Source of the DNA: JBBKWX01 sp037969175
GTDB taxonomy: Bacteria > Bacteroidota > Bacteroidia > AKYH767-A > JBBKVM01
Length of the DNA: 37,937 nt
Assembly: GCA_037969175.1 (NCBI GenBank)
Contig: JBBKWX010000173.1
Coordinates: 1-37,937, forward strand
Direction of reading: 5' to 3'
The translations under genes were made by a program, and so were the position numbers. Below the pieces are notes generated by a model. That model was not told the DNA's origin and did no database searches. It was given only the letters and a program-made list of their open reading frames with translations. Below are positions 8,508-16,549 of the stretch, piece after piece; position 1 is the stretch's first letter; every line of letters starts with the position of its first letter.

Positions 8508-8954
8508 TTATCGGATAAGTGTAACACTTCCGGATTTTGTAGCTGAGCCTCCTTCAATTCCTTTTGCCATTACTTTATACACATAAGCGCCGATTGGAAC
8601 ATCATCCCCTTTATAAGTACCGTCCCATCTACTAACAGGGTCATTTGTTTCAAAAATAATTTCTCCCCATCTGCTAAAAATCTGGAAAGTAAATTCTCCA
8701 ATAGCTGCACCACTTATTCCGAAATTATCGTTCACTCCATCACCATTGGGTGAAAAAGCATTTGGGATATATAACGATAATGGAGGTAAAACTTCAGCGG
8801 TATTTGATTCGCTGGTTACAGAATTGTTACCTTTCTTATAGGCAGTTACTTTATACTTATAGGAAGGAAGTACAGATTGTGCATTTGAACTGATTGCGCT
8901 GATGCAAATTATAACTAATGATAAACTTGTTGCGCGGAGTAAATTTAACTTCAT
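8508..8954 (-). CDS. Small secreted protein with CHU_C-type T9SS C-terminal domain
   Basis: 148 aa: a signal peptide (about 1-25, ending SSNAQS), a short stretch looking like the last strands of an FN3 domain (YKYKVTAYKKGNNSVTSES), and a gliding-motility-associated C-terminal domain (about 60-148). That domain starts YIPNAFSPNGDGVND and continues with FSRWGEIIFETND, WDGTYKGDDVPIGAYVY and the final VTLIR. It is a type B T9SS sorting signal, normally found at the end of proteins of many hundred residues; here it makes up most of the product. Either a very small surface protein or a remnant left by internal deletion of a large adhesin gene. The intact signal peptide, frame and promoter argue that it is expressed. 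Confidence 0.88.
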   Translation of the reverse strand: MKLNLLRATSLSLVIICISAISSNAQSVLPSYKYKVTAYKKGNNSVTSESNTAEVLPPLSLYIPNAFSPNGDGVNDNFGISGAAIGEFTFQIFSRWGEIIFETNDPVSRWDGTYKGDDVPIGAYVYKVMAKGIEGGSATKSGSVTLIR

Positions 8955-8978
8955 AATATTCTATGTTTCTGAATAAGT

Positions 8979-9006
8979 CAAAAGTACTGGTGTAGAAAGC
9001 TTACAA
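8979..9006 (-). promoter_or_regulatory. Bacteroidetes-type promoter for the T9SS mini-gene
   Basis: Minus-strand TACTTTTG (plus 8979-8986) matches TAnnTTTG, and TTG (plus 9004-9006) lies 17 bases further upstream. It is 24 bases ahead of the ATG at 8954. May also serve the PAS-like gene downstream. Confidence 0.55.
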
Positions 9007-9371
9007 TCAGCCTTATTCCAAATCTTCATCTCTTTTGTAAGATTCTATCCAAAATGTGTTAAAAAATGAATGAGTGAAATCACCTGATGAGATACATTTC
9101 ATTCCATGGTGGCTCATATGGAGACAGAGCCAGAAAAATTAACTAATGAATACATACTTTAAGACTTGTAACAAATAGTCGTTATAATTGAGTTTTCAAG
9201 CCAATTACAAAAAAAATTACATGGATTGATGGGGATTTAACCTTATGAAGGTGTAAACTGGAGATCTCAATTTAGCATCCGGATAAATAAATTCCTGATT
9301 AAGAATCATTGTTGGCCTGAAAAAATTTTAGTTCTTGTATATGATCTTTTTTAAACCACAGTGGCCTCAGT

Positions 9372-9727
9372 CCCGCACGTGCGCAAACGCGTCAAGCTAA
9401 CTTTATCAATTTTGGGAAACTTTATAAGCCTATAGCTCATTGTGCGACATTTTCATAGCAATTATTTTTCTCAAGTATTATGTTTTTTTTACCACTGAGA
9501 ACACAAGTACACTTAGTTGCACTAAGGAATAAATGCATATTCCACAGCTTTTTTCAACAAAACATGCGGATACTAGGTGCTATCGGGATTGTAGACAAGA
9601 ACACGCAAAAAAAAACTTCGAATTAGAAGTGATATTCTCATAAGAATATCTTAGTGAAACTTGTGACCTACGTGCTCTTCGTGGTTTTATTCAATTTTTT
9701 AGCTTTACGCATATGCGCACGTGCGGG
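9372..9727. mobile_element. MITE-like element with 29-bp imperfect inverted ends
   Basis: Bases 9372-9400 and 9699-9727 are inverted copies matching at 26 of 29 positions; the outer end is CCCGCACGTGCGC, itself rich in dyad symmetry. The 356-base interior has no ORF but carries a second, weaker inverted pair (9491-9504 accactgagaacac, and 9672-9685 gtgctcttcgtggt). No obvious target-site duplication was found next to the ends. The GC-rich ends contrast with the AT-rich surroundings. A non-autonomous mobile element or an extragenic palindromic repeat is the likely reading. Confidence 0.5.
9491..9528. repeat. Degenerate short-period repeat array (left arm)
   Basis: A run reading accactgagaacac, aagtacactta, gttgcactaagg shows units of about 10-11 bases of the type CACTnAG/ACAC. 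Its counterpart in opposite orientation is at about 9648-9685 (ttagtgaaac, ttgtgaccta, cgtgctcttcgtggt). Similar arrays are known to me from the flanks of GxxExxY genes in Bacteroidota genomes; no such gene is present here. Confidence 0.35.
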
Positions 9728-10000
9728 ATCCTTATTGAGCGAGGCTCTATTGATGTGATTTCCATGTCGTGGAGAATCACTTGTATACAGAGAAAAAGAG
9801 ATCGAATGCCAGATAAAAATCATTGAAAAATAAATTCCATTAATCTTCTATGACCAAGTCTCAAATAATGCAAGCGGATGAAGATCTCAAAAGCATAATA
9901 AATTATGTAGTAACTTTAATAAAGTAAATAACACAATGTTAATTTTCCCCAAGCATGTTTGTATTGAGATTCAGGATTGAGATTATTAACAAAGAATTTA

Positions 10001-10039
10001 TTGAATTAAAAAAGGGGCTAAGCCCCTTTTTTAATTCAA
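10001..10039 (-). terminator. Strong terminator of the M16 peptidase gene
   Basis: Perfect 19-bp inverted repeat TTGAATTAAAAAAGGGGCT with one central base, i.e. a GC stem flanked by A and T runs of six. It works in both directions by sequence, and ends 3 bases after the M16 stop codon. Confidence 0.92.
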
Positions 10040-10042
10040 TAT

Positions 10043-11368
10043 CTATTCCGCTTTAATCTCCGTTATTGGGTAACCTAAGCTTTTCAATGTTGGCAAAACT
10101 TTCTCTTTGTCACCAACAACTACGATCAACATCTTATCATAAGGAAGATTTTTCTTTGCTAACTGATTCACTTCAGCAACTGTGAGTTTCTTTCTCAATT
10201 CTGCTTGCTGTTTCATATAATTCGATTCCAACCCATAATCTGCGATTCTTCTAACAACGGCTAAAGATTGATTTGGAGTTTCGTATTTCAATGCTTCAGA
10301 TTGACCCCATGCATTAACAGTAAACTCAAGTTCATTTTTGGTAATTCCTTTTTCCGAATACAGCTTGATCTCCTTCATGAATTCAAAGATCGCACTGTCG
10401 GTTACATTTGCTTTTACTCCGGCCGCAGCAAGGAAAACGCCTTTCCATTTATCTCCAATGAAGCGGGATCTTGCTCCATATGTATATCCTTTATCTTCGC
10501 GTAAATTCAAATTTATTCGACTCGTAAATGATCCGCCAAGAGCATAATTCATGACGGAAGTTTTATAATACTCTCCATAAGCATCATAAGCCATAGCAGG
10601 GTAACCAATGCGGATTTCCGATTGGGGAGCCTTACTTTTATTTACAAAAATAATTTCCGTTTTAGTAATGGGTTTAATAGAAGACTCCTCAGGAAATCTT
10701 GATTTTGTGCTTGGTAATTTTCCTAGAAATGAAAATGCTTTTTTGGCCACATCTTCACTAATATCACCTGAAATAATTACACTGCAATTCGCGGAATTGA
10801 ACCAACTCTTATGGAAAGCAATTACATCTTCCATTTTAATGGTTTCAACAGTTTTGATTGTACCTATTTGTGGAATAGCCTGAATATTTCCTTGCTTATA
10901 AATGGAAGAATAGAACACATTATCAGCCATCACTGCAGCCTGGGTTTGTTGACTTTCTATTGTTTCTAGTATTTGCTTTTTGATTCTGGTAAAAGCGGAT
11001 TCCTCAAAGAGCGGTTCAAACATCATATCCTGCAATATATCTATCGTAGCATTCAATTCTGAACTTAAACATTGAATAGAATATCTGACTTCGGTTTCAT
11101 CGGAACTAATATTAATATTACTTCCCATTGCTCCCAATCTTTCCGCTAACTGTTCAGCAGTTTGTGTTTTTGAACCTTCTTGTAACATACGTGCTGTGAA
11201 CTCTGAAATACCTGCTTTCGAAAGGTCAAGCGCAGATAACCTATGTCCACCTGCAAACCTGATCTGCGCCGTAATGATAGGGTTCTCAGAATTTTGTATC
11301 CCATAAACCGGTATGTTTTGAGCAATCTTGTCATTCCAAATTAGTGGTGTCTTAAGGACAGGTGCCAA
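10043..11368 (-). CDS. M16 peptidase, C-terminal half (separated by frameshift)
   Basis: The 441-aa frame is an M16 (insulinase/processing peptidase) module without the zinc motif: at the matching place it has GISEFTARMLQEGS instead of HxxEH. A C-terminal M16 domain follows (YPAMAYDAYGEYYKTSVMNYALGG, then REDKGYTYGARSRF). Inactive second modules are normal in two-module M16 proteins. It has no signal peptide and no good start; its first codon is a TTG. The frame stays open upstream past it and reads TNGIDEFDRAKRPISELAPV, the kind of linker that joins the two halves. So it is very probably the second half of one protein with 11341-12966, disconnected by a one-base shift near 11416-11420. Confidence 0.85.
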   Translation of the reverse strand: MAPVLKTPLIWNDKIAQNIPVYGIQNSENPIITAQIRFAGGHRLSALDLSKAGISEFTARMLQEGSKTQTAEQLAERLGAMGSNINISSDETEVRYSIQCLSSELNATIDILQDMMFEPLFEESAFTRIKKQILETIESQQTQAAVMADNVFYSSIYKQGNIQAIPQIGTIKTVETIKMEDVIAFHKSWFNSANCSVIISGDISEDVAKKAFSFLGKLPSTKSRFPEESSIKPITKTEIIFVNKSKAPQSEIRIGYPAMAYDAYGEYYKTSVMNYALGGSFTSRINLNLREDKGYTYGARSRFIGDKWKGVFLAAAGVKANVTDSAIFEFMKEIKLYSEKGITKNELEFTVNAWGQSEALKYETPNQSLAVVRRIADYGLESNYMKQQAELRKKLTVAEVNQLAKKNLPYDKMLIVVVGDKEKVLPTLKSLGYPITEIKAE

Positions 11369-12966
11369 TTCAGAAATAGGTCGCTTTGCTCGGTCAAACT
11401 CATCAATTCCATTCGTTTTTGTAATTCTATGTTCATCACTTCCTTCGAAACTATTATTTCATCTCCTAATTCTGCTTCTTCTTCAACAACCAGAAAGTCG
11501 CTAACTAATTCTGCCTTACCCGCTTGTGCAGCCTTCATATCTGCTATTGCTTCGGCTCTATTATTTTTAACATTGGTTTTATAATTGTCATCTGCCGCAA
11601 TCAGAGATCTGTTCTCCTCTGAAACCACACTTAGTTTAACAGATGCATTATTTAAAATGTATTTCCTGAACACATCCATGATCTTTTCAGGTGTCAACTC
11701 TTTATATCTCAGTTGATCCTTCGCAATGAAATCGGCATCTCCCGTAAATGTTTCATAGTAAGCAAGAATACTAGCCTTTCCGGAAACGGATGAAAGTGAA
11801 TTGTACAAGGTGGACTCATGTCCTTTAATAAATGTATTTACCTGTTCCTGAGTAACACCAACCTCGTTAAATTCTATTAGACTTACCTGCAACAATTTAT
11901 CCATCTCTGCCAAGGGCGTTTTGGGATTAGCAGTGATCGTGAAACTGAATTGACCTGCGAGTTCAGCTGTTGGATGTGAAGCCCGCACTCTAAGTGCTTT
12001 ATTGGTTTTTATAAAACTCTTATATAAAAAACTATTTTTAGCTGATCCTCCCATGATCTCTGAAAGCGCATCCAATGCGATCTCATCTTCATGGTAAATA
12101 GCAACTGTAGGATATACGACGTGTAACATCGGACTCCGTACATTATCCGTATAAGAAATATATCTGTCGCTTTTGATTACAAAAGGACCAACAACTTTTT
12201 TATTCACTTCCGGCCCCGCGCTGATGGTTCCAAAATACTTCTCCACCAAAGGAAGTACTTTAACTGTTTCAACATTTCCAGCTATAGTAAGTACAGCATT
12301 ATTGGGTCCATAGTAGGTTAGGAAAAAATTTCTAAGATCATTGAGGTCTGCTCTGTCTATATCTTCCATCCAACCAATGGTTGGCCAGGAGTAAGGGTGT
12401 CCATATGGATACAAAGCTTGGTTAACTTTTTCCCTGTTCCTGCCGTAAGGCTTGTTATCATAATTTTGCCCTCTTTCATTCTTTACGGTCGCACGTTGGA
12501 TCTCAAATTTTGGCGATGTAACGGAGTCCAGCAAAAACCCCATTCTATCCGCTTCAAGCCATAATGCAACTTCCAACTGGTTGGATGGGACGGTCTCAAA
12601 ATAATTTGTTCGGTCAAAATTGGTACTGCCATTCATGGTCCCTCCTATTTCACTGATTATCCTAAAATGCTCGTCGTCAGCTACATTCTTTGATCCTTGA
12701 AACATCATATGCTCAAAGAAATGTGCAAACCCTGACTTTCCCGGTTCTTCACGGTTTGAACCAACATGATAGGTGACATCTACGTGTACAATAGGATCGC
12801 TTTTATCTTCATGAATAATAACAGTAAGACCATTAGCTAATTTATATTTAACAAAAGGAATACTCAAGTTACCCTTCACAACAGATGAGCGCTGTATTAA
12901 AGCAGGCTGGGCATTTAAAAATAAGACACTTCCAAGAAGTGAAAAAAGAATTAAAAAGGATCTCAT
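11341..12966 (-). CDS. M16 zinc metallopeptidase, N-terminal half (frameshifted)
   Basis: Exported peptidase with signal peptide MRSFLILFSLLGSVLFLNAQ. The frame reaches 13002, but that first codon is a TTG inside a TATATTTG promoter element, so ATG 12966 is preferred. The inverted zinc motif HFFEH (His82, Glu85, His86 in this numbering) is followed downstream by the expected Glu in NERGQNYDNKPYG, so the catalytic module is intact. The second M16 domain of this half follows to about residue 460. The last 22 or so residues (from about RMELMSLTEQ) look unrelated to the family and run to an early stop. One extra A in the A5 run (plus 11416-11420) would restore fusion to the next frame, giving a product of about 970 aa, typical of two-module periplasmic M16 peptidases. 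Confidence 0.88.
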   Translation of the reverse strand: MRSFLILFSLLGSVLFLNAQPALIQRSSVVKGNLSIPFVKYKLANGLTVIIHEDKSDPIVHVDVTYHVGSNREEPGKSGFAHFFEHMMFQGSKNVADDEHFRIISEIGGTMNGSTNFDRTNYFETVPSNQLEVALWLEADRMGFLLDSVTSPKFEIQRATVKNERGQNYDNKPYGRNREKVNQALYPYGHPYSWPTIGWMEDIDRADLNDLRNFFLTYYGPNNAVLTIAGNVETVKVLPLVEKYFGTISAGPEVNKKVVGPFVIKSDRYISYTDNVRSPMLHVVYPTVAIYHEDEIALDALSEIMGGSAKNSFLYKSFIKTNKALRVRASHPTAELAGQFSFTITANPKTPLAEMDKLLQVSLIEFNEVGVTQEQVNTFIKGHESTLYNSLSSVSGKASILAYYETFTGDADFIAKDQLRYKELTPEKIMDVFRKYILNNASVKLSVVSEENRSLIAADDNYKTNVKNNRAEAIADMKAAQAGKAELVSDFLVVEEEAELGDEIIVSKEVMNIELQKRMELMSLTEQSDLFLNWHLSLRHH

Positions 12967-12999
12967 ATGAGGATTATTAATAGAAATTGATTTGGAAGG

Positions 13000-13007
13000 C
13001 AAATATA
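13000..13007 (-). promoter_or_regulatory. -7 promoter element for the M16 gene
   Basis: Minus-strand TATATTTG matches TAnnTTTG and lies 33 bases upstream of ATG 12966. It rules out the TTG at 13002 as translation start. No clear TTG box at 17-23 bases. Confidence 0.4.
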
Positions 13008-13047
13008 ATGTTTAGCCTATATAAATGGCATTTACCGAATGATTTCG

Positions 13048-13055
13048 TAAATTTG
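13048..13055 (+). promoter_or_regulatory. -7 promoter element for the bacilliredoxin gene
   Basis: TAAATTTG matches TAnnTTTG, 21 bases before the ATG at 13077 and back to back with the M16 promoter element. The TTG box is not evident. Confidence 0.4.
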
Positions 13056-13076
13056 CAGCTTATATAACATAATAAA

Positions 13077-13493
13077 ATGCCATATCCAGAAGCAATATGC
13101 GCTCCTATGCGCGAAGAACTGACAACTGTAGGGTTCACAGAACTGAAAACAGTTGAAGATGTAGATATCAATATTCCAAATCAAAAAGGAACAGCCTTGG
13201 TTGTTTTAAATTCAGTATGCGGATGTGCCGCCGGTACAGCTCGCCCAGGTGTTGTTAAATCTTTGATCGGAAACAAAAAGCCGGATCATTTATTTACCGT
13301 TTTTGCAGGACAGGATCTTGATTCGACTGCACAAGCAAGAAAATATATGCTTCCCTATCCTCCATCATCTCCGGCAATAGCTTTATTCAAAGACGGCAAA
13401 CTGGTTCATTTTGTAGAAAGACATCAAATAGAAGGCAGAAGTGCCGATATGATAGCTGAACACTTGAGCGCAGTTTACGATAGTTTTTGCTAA
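13077..13493 (+). CDS. Bacilliredoxin (BrxA/BrxB, YphP/YqiW family)
   Basis: 138 aa with the family hallmark CGC (Cys48-Gly49-Cys50) in NSVCGCAAGTARPGV. Full family length, with the C-terminal RHQIEGRS segment and a terminal Cys138. In Firmicutes these thioredoxin-fold proteins remove bacillithiol from S-bacillithiolated proteins; many Bacteroidota carry them as well, and the thiol partner in this organism cannot be seen here. Cytoplasmic, no signal peptide. Divergent from the M16 gene, with 110 bases between the start codons. Monocistronic or transcribed with the following DUF5686 gene, 49 bases downstream. Confidence 0.93.
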   Translation: MPYPEAICAPMREELTTVGFTELKTVEDVDINIPNQKGTALVVLNSVCGCAAGTARPGVVKSLIGNKKPDHLFTVFAGQDLDSTAQARKYMLPYPPSSPAIALFKDGKLVHFVERHQIEGRSADMIAEHLSAVYDSFC

Positions 13494-13542
13494 AACATAA
13501 AGCTTTAATCTGCTTCAAGCCCGCTAAACCGGACCGGAAATA

Positions 13543-15984
13543 ATGAGAAAGATCCTTTTAATTTTTGGTTTGCTGTTTTGCGGGCTTTCTCATTTTTCAA
13601 ATGCTACCAGTATTTATGGTAAAGTAAGTTCGATTTCGGGAGAAGTACTCCCTTTTGCTAATGTTTTTATTGAAGGTAGCAGTATAGGTACTACTACAAA
13701 TTCTGATGGACTATATCAGCTAACTATTGAGCCGGGCTCACACAATATAGTTTTCAGGTTCATAGGGTATAAAACGCAAGTCATTGCTGTCAATACTGTC
13801 TCAGAAAAATTTCGACTCGATGTTGAGCTGCTGCCCGAAACGATCATCCTGAGAGATGTAGTCATCAACGCATCCGGCGAAGATCCTGCTTATGCTATTA
13901 TCCGAAGCGCGATAGCAAACCGACAAAAACATCTGGAAGAAACTAAAGCTTATTCCTGCGATGTATATATCAAAGGACTTCAAAAATTTCTTGCCATACC
14001 CAAAAAAGTAGGTATAGTAAAAGTTGATCTGGGTAATCAAGTTGATCTTGAAAGTGGTGTAGGGTATCTATCTGAAACTGTATCTAAATTATATTATACC
14101 TATCCTGACAAAGTAAAAGAAGAAATTATCTCTTCAAAAGTAAGTGGTAATAACAGAACTTTTAGCTTTAACAGAGCTTCTGATCTAATGTTCAATCCAT
14201 ACACCAATCTGGTATATCTTGGCGGGGTCAGTAATCGCCCATTTATTTCACCTATTTCAGAACAGGCTTTTATTTATTATCAATACAGACTTGTTGGAAA
14301 TTTTGAAGACCAGGGAAGATTGATCTATAAGATCGAAGTATTTCCACGAAGAGAATTCGATCCTGTTTTCAGAGGTTTTATTTTTATAGAGGATGAAAAT
14401 TTCCATGTTCAGGAAACGGATCTTTATTTAACACGTCAAACCAGAATGGAGATCCTGGATACGCTCAGAATAAAACAAACTTTTAGTCCTGTCAGCCAAA
14501 ACAACTGGTTACCTATTTCATTAAATCTTGGTTTCAGATTTTCACTTTTAGGATTTGAAGGAGATGGATATTTCCATGCGATATATTCAAATTATCAGAT
14601 CAAGGATATAAAACCTTTGAGAAATAATAAATTTGAAAAGGTAATTATTGATGAAGAAGCAAATAAAAAAGATAGTTCTTATTGGGAGATAATCCGGCCT
14701 ATACCACTCAGTCGTATTGAGTCCGTAGATTACAACAGAAGGGACAGCATTATTGATTGGATGGAATTACCTGTGGTGAAAGATTCATTAAGAAAAAATC
14801 TGAATAGAGTCAGCCCCGTTAAAATTCTCATGAGAGGATATAAATTCACCAATAAAAAAAATGATCTAATAATAACAACAAAACCCCTGATCCCAATCCT
14901 GAGTTTCAATACAGTTCAGGGATATAAAGGAATTGTTGATATACGTTTTTTGAAACGCTTAGAAAAAAATAGAACATTCGAGTTTAATCCATTTCTAGCT
15001 ATTGGCACATCGGATAAAACTCCAAATTTGGTTTTGAGTTTTGAATATATACCCGAACAAGTTCATTCTACATCAATTCGTGTTTCCGGAGGAAGACTCT
15101 ATTCTCAGTTTAATCCTTCAAACCCAGTGTCTGATTTTAGGAGTACTTATAGTGCTCTCCTCTTTGAAAGAAATCATCTAAAATTATATAACAGTGAGTT
15201 TGTGGAACTATCAATCAAGCATGAACTTTTCAATGGATTTTATACAAAACTGAATTTTAAGAATTCTCTCAGAAAGCCATTAACAAACAACACATCCCAT
15301 ACATGGATCGATTATGCAGATAAATTTTATACTTCAAACGATCCGCTAATAGCAGATAATCCATATTTTTCTTTTGGGGCGAGCAAAGCCACTGAAGTCG
15401 ACCTCTATCTGAGTTATGTCCTGCATCAAACCTATGAAACCATTGGTGGAAAGAGAAGGATACTGGATAAGAAAGGCCCAGCTCTATCCGTGGGAATACG
15501 AAGTGGTATAAAAGATCTACTTGGTGGAGATACTGAGTTCACTGAATTGTATGGCAATATTCAGGGAGTCGTTGACCTGGCTATGGCTGGTTCAGGAGTT
15601 TGGAAAATTAAGGGTGGGTACTTTATAAATTCAAACTCTATGGAGTTTATGGATCTGCACCATACAAGAACTCATAAAACGAATATGGATCCTTTTAAGT
15701 TTCTGCTTTTGGGTTATTACGGAAGTTATACAGCCGATCGTTATTCCGAATTGCATTATGAACAACGATTCAATGGATTAATATGGAATAAACTCCCCTG
15801 GGTCAGGAGACTCAAAATCAATGAAATAGCAGGGATTCATCTTTTGCATACAGATTCACGGAATCTGTATTATGAGTTTACAGCTGGTTTGGAAAAGCTA
15901 AACCTTAGAGCAGATCTTGTTTTGGGAGTGGAAGCCGGACGAAAACCTGTTTGGGGGTTAAAATTTGATGTAAAACTTCCATAA
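13543..15984 (+). CDS. DUF5686 family outer-membrane protein with carboxypeptidase-like regulatory domain
   Basis: 813 aa. Signal peptide at about 1-21 (MRKILLIFGLLFCGLSHFSNA). A carboxypeptidase-D-regulatory-like beta-sandwich follows at about 22-105 (IYGKVSSISGEVLPFANVFI, then GTTTNSDGLYQL). The DUF5686 body begins with GEDPAYAIIRSAIANRQ, and the C-terminal half has many alternating amphipathic strands ending in KFDVKLP, as in outer-membrane beta-barrels. The N-terminal domain resembles that of TonB-dependent receptors, but no plug domain is seen. Function of the family is not established; a surface or outer-membrane role is inferred. The gene ends 79 bases before the ECF sigma gene, whose promoter sits directly behind its stop codon. 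Confidence 0.85.
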   Translation: MRKILLIFGLLFCGLSHFSNATSIYGKVSSISGEVLPFANVFIEGSSIGTTTNSDGLYQLTIEPGSHNIVFRFIGYKTQVIAVNTVSEKFRLDVELLPETIILRDVVINASGEDPAYAIIRSAIANRQKHLEETKAYSCDVYIKGLQKFLAIPKKVGIVKVDLGNQVDLESGVGYLSETVSKLYYTYPDKVKEEIISSKVSGNNRTFSFNRASDLMFNPYTNLVYLGGVSNRPFISPISEQAFIYYQYRLVGNFEDQGRLIYKIEVFPRREFDPVFRGFIFIEDENFHVQETDLYLTRQTRMEILDTLRIKQTFSPVSQNNWLPISLNLGFRFSLLGFEGDGYFHAIYSNYQIKDIKPLRNNKFEKVIIDEEANKKDSSYWEIIRPIPLSRIESVDYNRRDSIIDWMELPVVKDSLRKNLNRVSPVKILMRGYKFTNKKNDLIITTKPLIPILSFNTVQGYKGIVDIRFLKRLEKNRTFEFNPFLAIGTSDKTPNLVLSFEYIPEQVHSTSIRVSGGRLYSQFNPSNPVSDFRSTYSALLFERNHLKLYNSEFVELSIKHELFNGFYTKLNFKNSLRKPLTNNTSHTWIDYADKFYTSNDPLIADNPYFSFGASKATEVDLYLSYVLHQTYETIGGKRRILDKKGPALSVGIRSGIKDLLGGDTEFTELYGNIQGVVDLAMAGSGVWKIKGGYFINSNSMEFMDLHHTRTHKTNMDPFKFLLLGYYGSYTADRYSELHYEQRFNGLIWNKLPWVRRLKINEIAGIHLLHTDSRNLYYEFTAGLEKLNLRADLVLGVEAGRKPVWGLKFDVKLP

Positions 15985-15998
15985 TTTTTAATTTTGAT

Positions 15999-16030
15999 TG
16001 TAACTTTATCAATACTTGATCAGTCTTATA
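15999..16030 (+). promoter_or_regulatory. ECF-type promoter of sigma factor 1
   Basis: TGTAAC (15999-16004), 18 bases, then GTCTTATA (16023-16030). The AAC in the -35 box and GTC in the -10 box are the general hallmarks of ECF promoters. The same pattern precedes the beta-barrel gene at 17743, suggesting autoregulation and a shared regulon. A TTG-N21-TAATTTTG housekeeping-type element (15965-15996) overlaps just upstream and may give basal expression. Confidence 0.6.
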
Positions 16031-16063
16031 CTCAGACAAAGCTTTAGATGAATTAAATCATTT

Positions 16064-16549
16064 ATGACTACGGAAGAATACAACAACTGTGTAGATCATT
16101 GGGCAGATGGGGTTTACCGCTTCATTCTGAAGAACATCAAAAATGAAGATGATGCCCATGACATAGTCCAGGATGCTTTTGAAAAGCTATGGATCAAAGT
16201 GAATGATGTTAGTGGCGATAAAGCCAAATCATACCTTTTTACAATAGCTTATCATACTATGATAGATAAGATCCGAAGAGATAAAAAAATGGTTGCTATG
16301 GAAGAATCACATGAGAAGATGCTTTTCCATGAAAATCAATATACAGGAATGAAAGAAGTACTCAATATCGCATTGACCAAGTTACCTGAGATTCAAAGAT
16401 CAGTTATCATGTTGCGTGATTATGAGGGGTATTCTTACGAAGAGATAGGTGAGATCACTAACTTGAGCGAGTCGCAGGTAAAAGTGTATATATACAGAGC
16501 AAGGATCGCATTGAAAAATTACATAGGTAATCCGGAGGTACTCGTATGA
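16064..16549 (+). CDS. ECF-family RNA polymerase sigma factor 1
   Basis: 161 aa. Region 2 at about 10-75 (YRFILKNIKNEDDAHDIVQDAFEKLW, then AKSYLFTIAYHTMIDKIRR) and region 4 at about 100-155 (LTKLPEIQRSVIMLRDYEGYSYEEIGEITNLSESQVKVYIYRAR). No region 3, and the usual ECF length. It directs RNA polymerase to a small set of promoters. The stop overlaps the start of the next gene (ATGA), an anti-sigma-like membrane protein, which fits the common sigma/anti-sigma coupling in Bacteroidota. The ECF-type promoter in front of it suggests that it activates its own gene. Confidence 0.94.
   Translation: MTTEEYNNCVDHWADGVYRFILKNIKNEDDAHDIVQDAFEKLWIKVNDVSGDKAKSYLFTIAYHTMIDKIRRDKKMVAMEESHEKMLFHENQYTGMKEVLNIALTKLPEIQRSVIMLRDYEGYSYEEIGEITNLSESQVKVYIYRARIALKNYIGNPEVLV

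Larger units (their letters stand above)
8955..10042. other. Gene-free region of about 1.1 kb
   Basis: No open reading frame of useful length on either strand. It holds the promoter of the T9SS mini-gene at its left end, a 356-base element with 29-bp inverted ends (9372-9727), short degenerate repeats inside that element, an imperfect hairpin at about 9755-9780, and the terminator of the M16 gene at 10001-10039. Nothing recognisable in 9010-9360 or 9790-10000. Confidence 0.8.

Noticed and set aside
9167..9185. TGTAAC plus GTCGTTA at 9167-9185 as an ECF promoter
   Set aside because: Boxes are only about 5 bases apart and no gene follows.
9491..9528. CRISPR-like array in the gene-free region
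   Set aside because: Units are only 10-11 bases, degenerate, with no spacers and no cas genes nearby.
13000..13002. TTG start for the M16 gene at 13002 (and TTG 4515 for response regulator 1)
   Set aside because: Both TTG codons are part of TAnnTTTG promoter elements, so they would not be in the mRNA; downstream ATGs fit the signal peptide or the receiver-domain start.
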